DNA of 32,126 nt from CAZWMK01 sp964635065 (GCA_964635065.1 CAZWMK010000011.1:1-32126); one strand, 5' to 3'. Positions 1-8,523 are shown, numbered from the stretch's first letter. Made by a program: numbers and translations. Notes: generated by a model from the letters alone, not told the origin.

Positions 1-643
1 GCTCCACCGTTGGGCGTGGCTTGGCCATGTACAGCGGCACGATGTCGATGTTTTCGGCCATGATGTACTGCCAGATGTCGAGTTCCGTCCAATTGCTGAT
101 CGGAAACACGCGGATGCTTTCACCCTTGGCTTTGCGGGCATTGTACAGCCGCCACAATTCGGGGCGCTGATTCTTGGGGTCCCAGCGGTGGTTGGCCGAA
201 CGGAAGGAGAATACGCGCTCCTTGGCGCGGCTCTTTTCCTCGTCGCGGCGCGCGCCGCCAAAGGCCACGTCGAAGCCGTACTTGTCGAGCGCCTGCTTCA
301 GCCCTTCGGTCTTCCACATGTCGGTGTGGAGCGAACCATGATCGAACGGGTTGATGCCCTTCGCCGCTGCTTCGGGGTTGTGATAGACGATCAGTTCCAT
401 GCCGCTTTCGCGCGCCATGCGGTCGCGCAGTTCGTACATCGCGCGGAACTTCCACGTCGTGTCGACATGCAGCAACGGGAACGGCGGCGGCGACGGGAAA
501 AAGGCTTTCCGCGCCAGATGCAGCATCACCGCAGAATCCTTGCCCACCGAATAGAGCATCACCGGGTTTTCGGCCTCGGCGACGACTTCGCGCATGATGT
601 GGATGCTTTCGGCTTCAAGCCGCTGCAAATGGGTCAGGGACAT
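1..643 (-). CDS. cysD: Sulfate adenylyltransferase subunit 2 (CysD), 3' end cut by window edge
   Basis: CysD is the catalytic subunit of ATP sulfurylase. With the GTPase CysN it makes adenosine 5'-phosphosulfate from ATP and sulfate in cytoplasmic sulfate assimilation. The reading frame opens with MSLTHLQRLEAESIHIMRE. A PP-loop motif, SVGKDSAVML, lies at about residues 32-41, and the typical segments HVDTTWKF, GGARRDEEKSRAKER and SNWTELDIWQYI follow. About 214 codons are present against roughly 300 in the family, so the C-terminus lies beyond base 1. cysN would be expected next, outside the window. cysS lies 138 bases upstream in the same direction. That gap has no obvious terminator, so whether cysD has its own promoter is not settled. 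The identification is very secure. Confidence 0.95.
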   Translation of the reverse strand, partial: MSLTHLQRLEAESIHIMREVVAEAENPVMLYSVGKDSAVMLHLARKAFFPSPPPFPLLHVDTTWKFRAMYELRDRMARESGMELIVYHNPEAAAKGINPFDHGSLHTDMWKTEGLKQALDKYGFDVAFGGARRDEEKSRAKERVFSFRSANHRWDPKNQRPELWRLYNARKAKGESIRVFPISNWTELDIWQYIMAENIDIVPLYMAKPRPTVE

Positions 644-781
644 AGGCGCCACTTCATCGCTTCGGGTTCGCCGCACCGACAGGATCGTGCGGCCTCATAC
701 CCCAGCGTCTGTCGCCAAAAGGCGCGCGCGCATCAAACGATTAAATATTTGCCTGTCACAACGCGGACTTTGGCAGCCCGC

Positions 782-2092
782 TCAGGCGCGCCGCCACGTC
801 GTACCGCCCGGCCCATCCTCAAGGATGATGCCCTCGGCCAGGAGTTCGTCGCGGATGCGGTCGGATTCGGCGAAGTTCTTCGCCTTGCGGGCGGCCAGAC
901 GTGCTTCGATCCGCGCCACGATCTCATCATCAAGCGATACCACTGCCGCCGCCTCAAGCCGGAAGCCAAGCAGTTGCAGCGAGGCTTTCGCCGCCGCCGG
1001 ATCGCTCTTCACGACCGAAGCCAACACGGCCAGTGCTTCAGGCGTGTTGAGGTCATCGGCCAGCGCCGCCATGAACGCAGGCGACGGCGCGGTCGGGACA
1101 AGCGCCGGATCTTCCAGCAACCGCCGCCAGCGCGACAGGCGCGCCTTTTCACTTTCGATCAGCTGATCGGTCCAGTTGAGCGGTTGCCGGTAATGCGCCG
1201 ACAACAGCGCGAGCCGGATCACTTCGCCGTCGATGCCGCGATCGAGCAGTTCACCCACCGTCACAACATTGCCGAGCGACTTCGACATCTTCTCGCTGTC
1301 CATCGACAGGAAACCATTGTGCAGCCAGTAACGCGCCAGCGGCGCGCCGTGCGCGCAGCGCGACTGGGCGCATTCATTCTCGTGGTGCGGAAACACCAGA
1401 TCAAGGCCGCCGCCGTGAATGTCGATTGTCTGGCCGAGATGCGCTGCGATCATCGCCGAGCATTCAATGTGCCAACCCGGACGCCCGCGCCCCCACGGGC
1501 TGTCCCAGCCCGGTTGGTCGGCGGCAGACGGCTTCCACAGCACAAAATCGCCGGGATTTTTCTTGTAGGGCGCAACCTCGACGCGCGCACCCGCCACCAT
1601 CTCGTCCATCGGGCGCTTCGACAGCGAGCCATAGCCCTGATCCTGCGTGATATCGAACAGGACATGGCCCTCGGCGGCATAGGCCGCGCCCTTGGCGACC
1701 AGTTCGGCGATCATTGCGATCATCTGCCCGACATGGTCGGTCGCGTGCGGCGCAATGGTCGGCGGCAGAACGCCAAGCGCGCCCATGTCGTCGAGGTAGA
1801 ATTGTTCGTAACGCGCGGTGATCGTGTCGATGCCGACATTTTCCTTGGTGGCCGCCGCCATGATCTTGTCGTCGATATCGGTGATGTTGCGCGCATAAAC
1901 CAGGCTGTCGGCGCCATATTGATGGCGCAGCAGGCGCGCGAGCACATCGAACACCACGGCGGGCCGGGCATTGCCGATATGCGCGCGGTTATAGACGGTC
2001 GGGCCGCAGACATACATGGTCACGCGGGCGGGATCGGCAGGGGTAAAGACGCGCTTCTCGCGCGCCAGCGTGTCGTATAGACGAAGTTCCAT
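782..2092 (-). CDS. cysS: Cysteinyl-tRNA synthetase
   Basis: This class I aminoacyl-tRNA synthetase joins cysteine to tRNA-Cys in the cytoplasm. The nucleotide-binding signature HIGN is at about residues 38-41 and KMSKS at about 268-272. The zinc ligands are visible as the Cys of MYVCGPTVYN, the Cys of HIECSAM, and the His and Glu of FPHHENE. At 436 residues it is somewhat shorter than the E. coli enzyme (about 460), with a compact C-terminal anticodon-binding part. I chose the ATG at 2092 because AGGG sits 9 bases in front of it. Another ATG three codons upstream, at 2101, would have that AGGG directly against it. The gene follows cvpA by about 60 bases on the same strand, so radA, cvpA and cysS may be co-transcribed. 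Confidence 0.96.
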   Translation of the reverse strand: MELRLYDTLAREKRVFTPADPARVTMYVCGPTVYNRAHIGNARPAVVFDVLARLLRHQYGADSLVYARNITDIDDKIMAAATKENVGIDTITARYEQFYLDDMGALGVLPPTIAPHATDHVGQMIAMIAELVAKGAAYAAEGHVLFDITQDQGYGSLSKRPMDEMVAGARVEVAPYKKNPGDFVLWKPSAADQPGWDSPWGRGRPGWHIECSAMIAAHLGQTIDIHGGGLDLVFPHHENECAQSRCAHGAPLARYWLHNGFLSMDSEKMSKSLGNVVTVGELLDRGIDGEVIRLALLSAHYRQPLNWTDQLIESEKARLSRWRRLLEDPALVPTAPSPAFMAALADDLNTPEALAVLASVVKSDPAAAKASLQLLGFRLEAAAVVSLDDEIVARIEARLAARKAKNFAESDRIRDELLAEGIILEDGPGGTTWRRA

Positions 2093-2155
2093 GGGCCGCA
2101 TCCCTAATGCCGCGCGCGCGTTGAGGCAACGGGCGAAGCCGGGACGGACGGCGCC

Positions 2156-2788
2156 TTAATTATCCTCGAACAGCGAATCGAGCGCGCTGCGTTGTTCGTC
2201 GGAATAGCCTTTGCCATCCGCATCCCTGCTTTTTTCGTCTCTGGACGTGGCGGGCGTAGTGGCCACTTCATCGGCACCAGCCGTGCGCTGTTCCTCGACG
2301 TAATCAATGACGACGCGCGCGGTGATGTCGAGAAGCGGCGCGGTTTTCGCCGCCTGCATCCAGCGCGGACGGGGTTCATCCTTGCCCCAGATCACCTCGA
2401 ACAGGAGGACGGCAAACAGGAACAGCAACGATGCACCGATCAGTCCCTTGACCGCGCCGAAGCCAAAGCCAAGCAGCCGGTCGACGGGGCCGACAATCGA
2501 CTGGCGCGTCCGTTTGCCCAGCATGGCGGCGATCAGACGAAAACCGGTGTAGGTGACGAGGAAAACGCCCATGAATGCGGCAATAGCCGCACCAGTTTCG
2601 CTGTCGATCCACGCCCTGAGCAAAACAGTTGCCGGTTCATAGAACATGCGCAGCGCCAGGATCGCGGCAACCCACGCCATCAGCGACAGGATTTCACTGA
2701 CAAAGCCCCGCATGATGCCGCGCACGGCAAGCACGCCGACGAGCAGCAGGACGAACATGTCGAATGCGGTCAAACCAGTCATGGGCAT
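2156..2788 (-). CDS. cvpA: CvpA family inner-membrane protein
   Basis: The 210-residue product matches the CvpA (colicin V production) family. It has four hydrophobic segments, at about residues 8-25, 32-50, 66-88 and 103-130, with the family-typical pieces LLVGVLAVRGIMRGFVSE and DRLLGFGFGAVKGL. A hydrophilic, acidic tail of about 60 residues follows and ends SALDSLFEDN. The family is linked to envelope homeostasis and, in E. coli, colicin V export; its molecular role is not established. The start is 3 bases after the radA stop codon, which suggests translational coupling. A second ATG two codons in (2782) is an alternative start. In other alphaproteobacteria cvpA is often next to purF, whereas here cysS follows. 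Confidence 0.9.
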   Translation of the reverse strand: MPMTGLTAFDMFVLLLVGVLAVRGIMRGFVSEILSLMAWVAAILALRMFYEPATVLLRAWIDSETGAAIAAFMGVFLVTYTGFRLIAAMLGKRTRQSIVGPVDRLLGFGFGAVKGLIGASLLFLFAVLLFEVIWGKDEPRPRWMQAAKTAPLLDITARVVIDYVEEQRTAGADEVATTPATSRDEKSRDADGKGYSDEQRSALDSLFEDN

Positions 2789-2791
2789 GGC

Positions 2792-4165
2792 CTAGCGGCG
2801 TCCGGCGAGATGGTCAACGAGGGCGCGGACGCTGGCAAAACCCGTGGTCTTGATGCCTTTCGCAGCCTCGCCCGCCCGGTCGGGCACCAGCGCACGGGAA
2901 AAGCCGAGTTTCGCCGCCTCTTTCAGGCGCAGGCTGGCGTGCGCCGCCGGCCGCACTTCACCCGACAGCGCGATTTCGCCCAAGGCCACCGTATCGATCG
3001 GAAACGGCTGTTCCGACAGCGCCGAGATCAGCGCCGCCGCCACCGCAAGATCGGCTGCCGGATCATTGACGCGTAGCCCGCCCGCGACGTTCAGGTAGAC
3101 TTCGCAGGCCGACAGCGACAGGCCGCAGCGCGCCTCCAGAACCGCCAGGATCATCGCCAGCCGCCCGCTGTCCCAGCCAACAACCGCGCGGCGCGGCGTC
3201 GCCCCCGATTGCAGGCGCACGACAAGCGCCTGAATCTCGACCATCACCGGCCGCGTGCCTTCCAGTGCCGGAAACACCACCGAACCTGACACCGGCGCAT
3301 CGCGATGTGTCAGGAACAGGGACGACGGGTTCGCCACTTCCTCCAGCCCCGCGCCACCCATGGCGAAAACGCCGATTTCATCGGTGCCGCCAAAGCGGTT
3401 CTTGACCGCGCGCAGGATACGATACTGATGGCTGCGCTCGCCCTCGAAATAAAGAACGGTATCGACCATGTGTTCAAGTACGCGCGGCCCCGCCAGCTGC
3501 CCGTCCTTGGTGACATGGCCAACGAGCACCACCGCTGTCCCCAGTGTCTTGGCATAGCGAATCAGTTCCTGCGCCGAGGCACGCACCTGACTGACCGTAC
3601 CGGGCGCGCCTTCCAGAAGATCGCTGTGCATCGTCTGGATCGAATCGATGATGAGCAGATCGGGTGCCCTGCCCGCCGACAGCGTGGTCAATATGTCGCG
3701 CACCGAGGTGGCGGCCGCGAGCGCGACAGGCGCATCCGCCAGCCCAAGGCGGACCGCGCGCAGTCGCACCTGATCGGCTGCTTCTTCACCCGAGATATAG
3801 GCCACCGACGCGCCGGCCTTTGCCATGCGGCCCGCCGCTTGTAACAGCAGCGTCGACTTGCCGATGCCGGGATCGCCGCCGATCAGCACCGCCGAGCCTG
3901 CGACCAGTCCGCCCCCCAGCGCGCGATCCAGTTCGCGGATACCCGTCGGACGGCGCGGGGGCAGTTCGACCGCCTGATCGAGCTGGCTCAAGGTGATCGT
4001 CTGGCCGCCACCTTCCAGCCGGTGCTTGGCGGCAAAGGGCGTGACGATGGATGCCACTTCGCGTTCGAGCGTATTCCACGCGTTGCAATCAGGGCACTGG
4101 CCGACCCATTTGGCCTGCACCCCGCCACAGGACTGGCAGACATAACGCGCGGCTGGTTTGGCCAT
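2792..4165 (-). CDS. radA: DNA repair protein RadA (branch-migration ATPase)
   Basis: RadA (Sms) is a RecA-related, DnaB-like ATPase that helps process recombination intermediates. The 457-residue protein begins with a four-cysteine zinc finger (C10, C13, C24, C27). The ATPase core carries the Walker A motif GGDPGIGKST at 97-105, Walker B LLIIDSIQT at about 170-178 and the RadA-specific KNRFG motif at 255-259. The C-terminal third is the Lon-protease-like domain, including the segment LALGEIALSGEVRPA-type (here VALGEIALSGEVRPA). The length is normal and all key motifs are intact. Upstream, at 4189-4203, is a GTTC-N7-GTTC LexA-type box (minus-strand reading), so SOS control is plausible. cvpA follows after 3 bases. 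Confidence 0.97.
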   Translation of the reverse strand: MAKPAARYVCQSCGGVQAKWVGQCPDCNAWNTLEREVASIVTPFAAKHRLEGGGQTITLSQLDQAVELPPRRPTGIRELDRALGGGLVAGSAVLIGGDPGIGKSTLLLQAAGRMAKAGASVAYISGEEAADQVRLRAVRLGLADAPVALAAATSVRDILTTLSAGRAPDLLIIDSIQTMHSDLLEGAPGTVSQVRASAQELIRYAKTLGTAVVLVGHVTKDGQLAGPRVLEHMVDTVLYFEGERSHQYRILRAVKNRFGGTDEIGVFAMGGAGLEEVANPSSLFLTHRDAPVSGSVVFPALEGTRPVMVEIQALVVRLQSGATPRRAVVGWDSGRLAMILAVLEARCGLSLSACEVYLNVAGGLRVNDPAADLAVAAALISALSEQPFPIDTVALGEIALSGEVRPAAHASLRLKEAAKLGFSRALVPDRAGEAAKGIKTTGFASVRALVDHLAGRR

Positions 4166-4188
4166 GGTTCCCCGACTGAAAAATATAT

Positions 4189-4203
4189 GAACAGACAGGG
4201 AAC
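4189..4203 (-). promoter_or_regulatory. Putative LexA (SOS) box upstream of radA
   Basis: On the minus strand the sequence is GTTCCCTGTCTGTTC, an exact GTTC-N7-GTTC direct repeat. This is the known LexA recognition pattern of alphaproteobacteria. It lies about 24 bases before the radA ATG and next to an AT-rich stretch (CATATATTTTTC on the minus strand) that could supply a -10 element. The match and spacing are read directly from the sequence; binding by LexA is inferred. Confidence 0.6.
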
Positions 4204-4274
4204 ATAGGCAAAGTCATCCGTGCGATCAATGCTGTCATTTGCGCGCGCGCGACAGGGCGGCTATCGCAGGGATC

Positions 4275-5303
4275 ATGACTATCGCGCCCCTTCGCCTGAC
4301 CATCGACATGAACGCACTCGCCGCCAACTGGCGCTGGCTGGCGCGGATGAGCGGCCCGGCCGCATGCGGTGCCGCAGTGAAAGCGGACGGTTACGGCACT
4401 GGTGCCGCCGAAGCCGTCGCGCGGCTCGCGCGCGAAGGCTGCCGCGATTTCTTCGTCGCGACCTGGGCCGAGGCCCGCGCACTCATCCCCGGCCTCGGCA
4501 TGGGCGTGACACTTCATGTTCTGCACGGCCTGCTACCCGGCGAAGACGCCGTGCCCGGTGCCCAGCCCGTTCTCAACACCCCTGAACAGGTCGCCCGCTG
4601 GCGCGCTGTGGCGGGTGGCCGTCCGTGCGATCTGATGTTTGATACCGGGATGAACCGGCTTGGCCTGTCTCCCGCCGATGCAACCCTCGCGGATGGCCTT
4701 AGCGTCGATGTCGCCATGAGCCACCTCGCCTGCGCAGATGAAGTGGGTCATCCGGCAAACGCGCAACAACTGGCGGCTTTTCGCGCGCTGTCGCTGCCCG
4801 CCGGTGTGCGCCGCAGCCTGGCGAATTCGGCGGGTATCTGCATGGGAACAGATTACAGCTTCGACCTCACGCGCCCCGGCCTTGCGCTTTATGGCGGCAT
4901 CCCGCGCGCCGAAGCCCATGGCCATATCCAGCCAGTGGTCAGGATCGAGTCCGCTGTCCTGCAAATCCGTCATGTCCCGGCGGGGGACATGGTCGGCTAT
5001 GGCGGCACATGGCAAGCACCGCGCGACAGCCGCATCGCGATTGTGAATCTTGGCTATGCCGATGGCTACCTGCGCGGTTTTTCCAACCGCGGGCAGGCGT
5101 TTGCCAAGGGCGTTTCCTGTCCGGTGGCCGGACGCGTCTCGATGGACCTGACCGCCATCGACATCACCGATGCGCCGTTGCTTGCCGAAGGCGACTGGAT
5201 CGAGATCGATTTCGACCTTGCACGCGCCAGCATCCAGTCGGGGCTATCGCAATATGAGTTGCTTACCTGCCTCTCCGACCGCTATCTGCGATGCTATCTA
5301 TGA
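4275..5303 (+). CDS. alr: Alanine racemase
   Basis: This PLP enzyme interconverts L- and D-alanine and supplies D-alanine for peptidoglycan. The PLP-binding lysine is K36 in VKADGYG. The catalytic tyrosine region is LGYADGY. Other family marks are DTGMNRLG, RPGLALYGG, GRVSMD and the C-terminal SQYELLT. The product is 342 residues, slightly short of the usual 360 or so. I chose the ATG at 4275 because AGGGATC directly precedes it and the protein then starts at the expected place; the frame stays open upstream to 4239. The stop overlaps the next gene's ATG as ATGA at 5300-5303. An alanine dehydrogenase is encoded at 29366-30469, so the cell may balance alanine pools with both. The gene diverges from radA. 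Confidence 0.93.
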   Translation: MTIAPLRLTIDMNALAANWRWLARMSGPAACGAAVKADGYGTGAAEAVARLAREGCRDFFVATWAEARALIPGLGMGVTLHVLHGLLPGEDAVPGAQPVLNTPEQVARWRAVAGGRPCDLMFDTGMNRLGLSPADATLADGLSVDVAMSHLACADEVGHPANAQQLAAFRALSLPAGVRRSLANSAGICMGTDYSFDLTRPGLALYGGIPRAEAHGHIQPVVRIESAVLQIRHVPAGDMVGYGGTWQAPRDSRIAIVNLGYADGYLRGFSNRGQAFAKGVSCPVAGRVSMDLTAIDITDAPLLAEGDWIEIDFDLARASIQSGLSQYELLTCLSDRYLRCYL

Positions 5304-6097
5304 GCAGCATCGGCACATTCCTGTTTGAATCGCTGGCAGCGATCGGCGCTTTTCTCCTGGGCGGACTGGCGGCGATCGGTCGTGTGACCCGCTTTGCGTG
5401 GACGGCCGTGACGCGCCTTGCGACCCCGCCCTTCTATCTGTCGAAGCTTCTGGAGCAGATGCTGTCGATCGGCTATTTCTCGCTGCCGGTCGTCGGACTG
5501 ACCGCCATTTTCACGGGTGCGGCGCTGGCGCAACAGATTTACGTTGGCGGCGCGCGCTTCAACGCGGAAAGCACCGTGCCGGCTGTCACCGTCATCGCCA
5601 TCGTCCGCGAACTGGGACCGGTGCTGGGTGGCCTCATGGTCGCAGGCCGCGTGTCATCGGCCATGGCCGCCGAACTCGGCACCATGCGCGTGACCGAACA
5701 GATCGATGCCCTGACGACGCTGCGGACCGATCCCTTCCGCTATCTTGTCGCGCCCCGACTGCTGGCAGCTGTCATCGTGCTGCCGCTCCTCGTTCTTGTC
5801 GCCAATGTGCTGGGCGTGCTCGGCGGCTTCCTGATCGCCACGGGCCGTCTGAACTTCAATGTCGCCAATTATCTCACCATCACCCGTCGCTATCTCGAAT
5901 GGGAAGACGTCAACAGTTCGCTCGTGAAAGCGGCTGTCTTCGGCTTCATCGTTGCGCTGATGGGCTGCTATCACGGCTATCATTCATCGGGCGGCGCGGC
6001 GGGTGTCGGCAAGGCGACGACCAATGCCGTCGTCAGCGCCTTCCTTCTGATCCTGCTATCGAACCTCATCATCACCGTGATCGTGTTCGGATCATGA
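5300..6097 (+). CDS. mlaE: MlaE-type ABC transporter permease
   Basis: This is an integral inner-membrane permease of the MlaE family, which moves phospholipids or other lipids between inner and outer membranes. The 265-residue product has five to six hydrophobic segments and the family signature ELGTMRVTEQIDAL at about the middle. The segment YHGYHSSGGAAGVG near the C-terminus is also typical. The ATG at 5300 overlaps the alr stop as ATGA; an in-frame ATG at 5291 is an alternative. The stop overlaps the ATPase gene's start in the same way. No MCE-domain substrate-binding protein (MlaD) is present beside it, although one normally accompanies the pair. The partner must be elsewhere or replaced. 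Confidence 0.9.
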   Translation: MSSIGTFLFESLAAIGAFLLGGLAAIGRVTRFAWTAVTRLATPPFYLSKLLEQMLSIGYFSLPVVGLTAIFTGAALAQQIYVGGARFNAESTVPAVTVIAIVRELGPVLGGLMVAGRVSSAMAAELGTMRVTEQIDALTTLRTDPFRYLVAPRLLAAVIVLPLLVLVANVLGVLGGFLIATGRLNFNVANYLTITRRYLEWEDVNSSLVKAAVFGFIVALMGCYHGYHSSGGAAGVGKATTNAVVSAFLLILLSNLIITVIVFGS

Positions 6098-6867
6098 GCG
6101 AGACAGCGAAAATCACGCTTTCAGGCGTCGTCAAGCGCTTTGGCCCGAAAACCGTGCTGAATGGCGTGGACCTCGTGATCGCGCCCCGCGAATCGCTTGT
6201 GATCATCGGCGGATCGGGCACCGGAAAATCGGTGATGCTAAAGTGCATCCTCGGCCTTTTGCGCCCGGATGAAGGATCGATCCTTGTCGATGGCATCGAG
6301 ACTATCGGCTTGAAAGGCCGTGCTCTTGATGTCCACCGCGCGCGCTTTGGCATGTTGTTCCAGGGCGGCGCACTGTTCGATTCACTGCCCGTCTGGCGCA
6401 ACGTCACCTTCGCCCTGTCGCGCGGCGCCAGCTGGGGTGGCAGCAAGCTGCGCACCATTGCCATCGAAAATCTCGAACGCGTCGGCCTTGATGCGAAAGT
6501 GGCCGATCTGCGCCCTGCCGAACTGTCGGGCGGCATGCAAAAGCGCGTGGCGCTGGCCCGTGCCATCGCCGCGCGTCCCGAAGTCATTTTCTTCGACGAA
6601 CCGACGACCGGGCTCGACCCGATCATGGCCGATGTCATCAATGACCTGATTCGGGCGCAGGTGCGCGACCTTGGCATCACTGCCGTCACCATCACCCACG
6701 ACATGGCAAGCGTCCGCAAGATTGCCGACCGAGTCGCAATGATCTACGAAGGCAAGATCCTGTGGGAAGGCCCGAAAGCTGATCTCGACACCAGCGGAAA
6801 CCCCTATGTCGACCAGTTCGTGCATGGCCGTGCCGAAGGGCCGATCCGCATGGCGGTCAGGCGCTAG
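6094..6867 (+). CDS. mlaF: MlaF-type ABC transporter ATP-binding protein
   Basis: This cytoplasmic ATPase powers the MlaE-type permease encoded immediately upstream. In its 257 residues all ABC motifs are intact: Walker A GGSGTGKS (39-46), Q-loop FQGGALFDSLPV (about 89), signature LSGGMQKR (144-151), Walker B VIFFDEPTTGLDP (164-176) and the switch histidine in TITHDMAS. The FQGGALFDSL segment is characteristic of the Mla/Ttg2A group. The start ATG overlaps the mlaE stop by 4 bases (ATGA, 6094-6097). The reading frame is open far upstream, to 5398, but that part lies over mlaE in another frame and is not coding. The next gene starts 10 bases after the stop. Confidence 0.93.
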   Translation: MSETAKITLSGVVKRFGPKTVLNGVDLVIAPRESLVIIGGSGTGKSVMLKCILGLLRPDEGSILVDGIETIGLKGRALDVHRARFGMLFQGGALFDSLPVWRNVTFALSRGASWGGSKLRTIAIENLERVGLDAKVADLRPAELSGGMQKRVALARAIAARPEVIFFDEPTTGLDPIMADVINDLIRAQVRDLGITAVTITHDMASVRKIADRVAMIYEGKILWEGPKADLDTSGNPYVDQFVHGRAEGPIRMAVRR

Positions 6868-6877
6868 AGACCGCGCG

Positions 6878-7315
6878 ATGAGCGAGGCGCTCTACAACAC
6901 CCGCATCCTGCGACTGGCTGCATCGATCCCGCATCAGACCCGGCTCGATCAGCCACAGGCAAGCGTGACACGCGTCAGCCCGGTATGCGGCAGCAAGATC
7001 ACGGTCGACATCGACCTCGACCAGCATGGCCGTGTCGCGCGTTTTGGGCAGGATGTCCGCGCCTGTGCGCTCGGACAAGCTTCGGCATCGATCCTCGGCA
7101 CGCGGATTCTCGGCCTGACGCCCACCGAACTGGCAACTGCGCGCGATGCGCTGGCCGTCTATCTGCGCGATGATTCTGCGACCCTGCCCGCAGACTGGTC
7201 GCCTCTTGAGCTGTTCGCCCCGGCCCGACCGCACAAGGCGCGTCACCCATCGATCCTCCTTGCTTTCGATGCTGCCGCCGCAGCCGCAGCCGCAGCGGCC
7301 GGAAAAACGGAATGA
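6878..7315 (+). CDS. IscU/NifU-N-type iron-sulfur scaffold relative lacking the third cysteine
   Basis: The 145-residue product resembles the NifU N-terminal/IscU scaffold fold, on which Fe-S clusters are assembled. The first cysteine is C37 in SPVCGSKITVDI and the second is C63 in ACALGQASAS. At the position of the third scaffold cysteine (KCALL-like in the family) it has HPSILLAF, so a serine (S125) stands where cysteine is expected. The protein ends with ten consecutive alanines (132-141), encoded by mixed Ala codons, followed by GKTE. The start lies 10 bases after the MlaF-type gene and the stop overlaps the antiporter start as ATGA. Whether it still builds clusters is uncertain; it could be a carrier or a divergent scaffold. 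Confidence 0.75.
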   Translation: MSEALYNTRILRLAASIPHQTRLDQPQASVTRVSPVCGSKITVDIDLDQHGRVARFGQDVRACALGQASASILGTRILGLTPTELATARDALAVYLRDDSATLPADWSPLELFAPARPHKARHPSILLAFDAAAAAAAAAAGKTE

Positions 7316-8508
7316 CGACAAGCGGTAACGCCAGCTCGTTGCTCGGCGACGCCGTCATCTACCTTGGCGCCGCCCTTGCCATCGTGCCATTGTTCCATCG
7401 CCTGAAAATGGGTGCGGTTCTGGGCTATCTCGCTGCGGGCATCCTGATCGGTCCGCAGGCGCTTGCCCTCATCACTGACCCTGAATCGACGCTGCATTTC
7501 GCCGAGTTCGGCATTGTACTGCTGCTTTTCGTCATAGGCCTTGAACTCAAGCCTGCCCGTCTATGGCAGTTGCGCCACGACATTTTCGGCCTTGGCCTGT
7601 TGCAGGTCGCACTCTGCGGCCTGCTCCTGACAGCCGCACTCGTGCTGATCACGCCCCTGACATGGCAAGCGGCGCTGGCCGTCGGTCTGCCGCTCGGCCT
7701 GTCGTCGACTGCACTCGTGATCCAGCTCCTGCGCGAACGAAACGCCTTCAACACCCCTTTGGGCGAAAAAAGTTTCTCGATTCTGCTGTTTCAGGATCTT
7801 GCGATCATTCCGCTCGTCACCATCGTTGCATCCCTCAGCCGCGCACCCGCGCCCCCCGATGCCCTGCCCGGCGACATATTCGCGCTCTACACGCTTGGCG
7901 CGATCATTGTCCTGATCCTCGCCGGCCATTTCCTGATGAATCCCCTGTTCCGGCTGATCAGCGCCATCGGCGCCCGCGAGGGCTTTGTTCTGGCAGCCCT
8001 GTTCGCCGTGCTGGGTTCGGCATGGCTGATGCAAAGTTTTGGCGCGTCTATGGCGCTTGGCGCCTTTGTTGCGGGCGTGATGCTGGCGGATTCGCCCTAC
8101 CGCCAGGCCCTTGAAGCTGACGTCGAACCCTTTCGCGGTCTTTTGATGGGCCTGTTTTTCCTCGCGGTCGGCATGACGCTCGACCTTCATGTAATCGCCG
8201 CACGCTGGCCGTTGATCATCGCGCTGGTGATTGTCCTGATCACGGTCAAAACGCTTGTCATCGCAGCACTCGCCCGGCTGTTCGGCATGGCATGGCAGAG
8301 CGCGCTGCCGATGGGACTATTGTTGTCACAGGGCGGCGAGTTCGGATTTGTGCTGTTCGAAGCCGCACGGAAAAGTCTGCTGATCGCACCGTCCGCAGTC
8401 AGCCTGTTTTCTGCCGTCGTCACGCTGTCGATGGCATTGACGCCGCTCCTCATCCGCATCGTGCGGCTGCAAGCGCCCACCGCACCAGACGACCGCACGA
8501 ACAGCTGA
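7312..8508 (+). CDS. CPA2-family cation:proton antiporter (KefB-type membrane domain)
   Basis: This 398-residue integral membrane protein belongs to the CPA2 family of monovalent cation/proton antiporters. It has about twelve hydrophobic segments and typical pieces such as GAVLGYLAAGILIGP, FGIVLLLFVIGLEL, LGLSSTALVIQLL and LLLSQGGEFGFVLF. It ends soon after the last membrane helix, so the cytosolic TrkA-N/RCK nucleotide-binding domain found in KefB and KefC is absent. Substrate (K+ or Na+) cannot be read from the sequence. The ATG overlaps the preceding scaffold gene by 4 bases, so it appears to be the last gene of the alr-to-antiporter run. The next gene is convergent, 15 bases away. Confidence 0.9.
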   Translation: MTTSGNASSLLGDAVIYLGAALAIVPLFHRLKMGAVLGYLAAGILIGPQALALITDPESTLHFAEFGIVLLLFVIGLELKPARLWQLRHDIFGLGLLQVALCGLLLTAALVLITPLTWQAALAVGLPLGLSSTALVIQLLRERNAFNTPLGEKSFSILLFQDLAIIPLVTIVASLSRAPAPPDALPGDIFALYTLGAIIVLILAGHFLMNPLFRLISAIGAREGFVLAALFAVLGSAWLMQSFGASMALGAFVAGVMLADSPYRQALEADVEPFRGLLMGLFFLAVGMTLDLHVIAARWPLIIALVIVLITVKTLVIAALARLFGMAWQSALPMGLLLSQGGEFGFVLFEAARKSLLIAPSAVSLFSAVVTLSMALTPLLIRIVRLQAPTAPDDRTNS

Positions 8509-8523
8509 CAGGCTTCCGCGGCC

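Noticed and set aside
743..750. Palindrome AAATATTT upstream of cysD
   Set aside because: It is a short AT-only palindrome with no regulator-specific features. It may only mark an AT-rich promoter area.
188..2080. 630-codon open frame on the plus strand opposite cysD and cysS
   Set aside because: It lies antisense to two well-identified genes, is arginine/histidine-rich low-complexity translation and shows no domain. Long antisense frames are expected in GC-rich DNA.
5398..6093. N-terminal extension of the MlaF-type frame
   Set aside because: It overlaps the intact MlaE-type gene in another frame. The ABC domain begins right after the ATG at 6094, which forms the ATGA junction.
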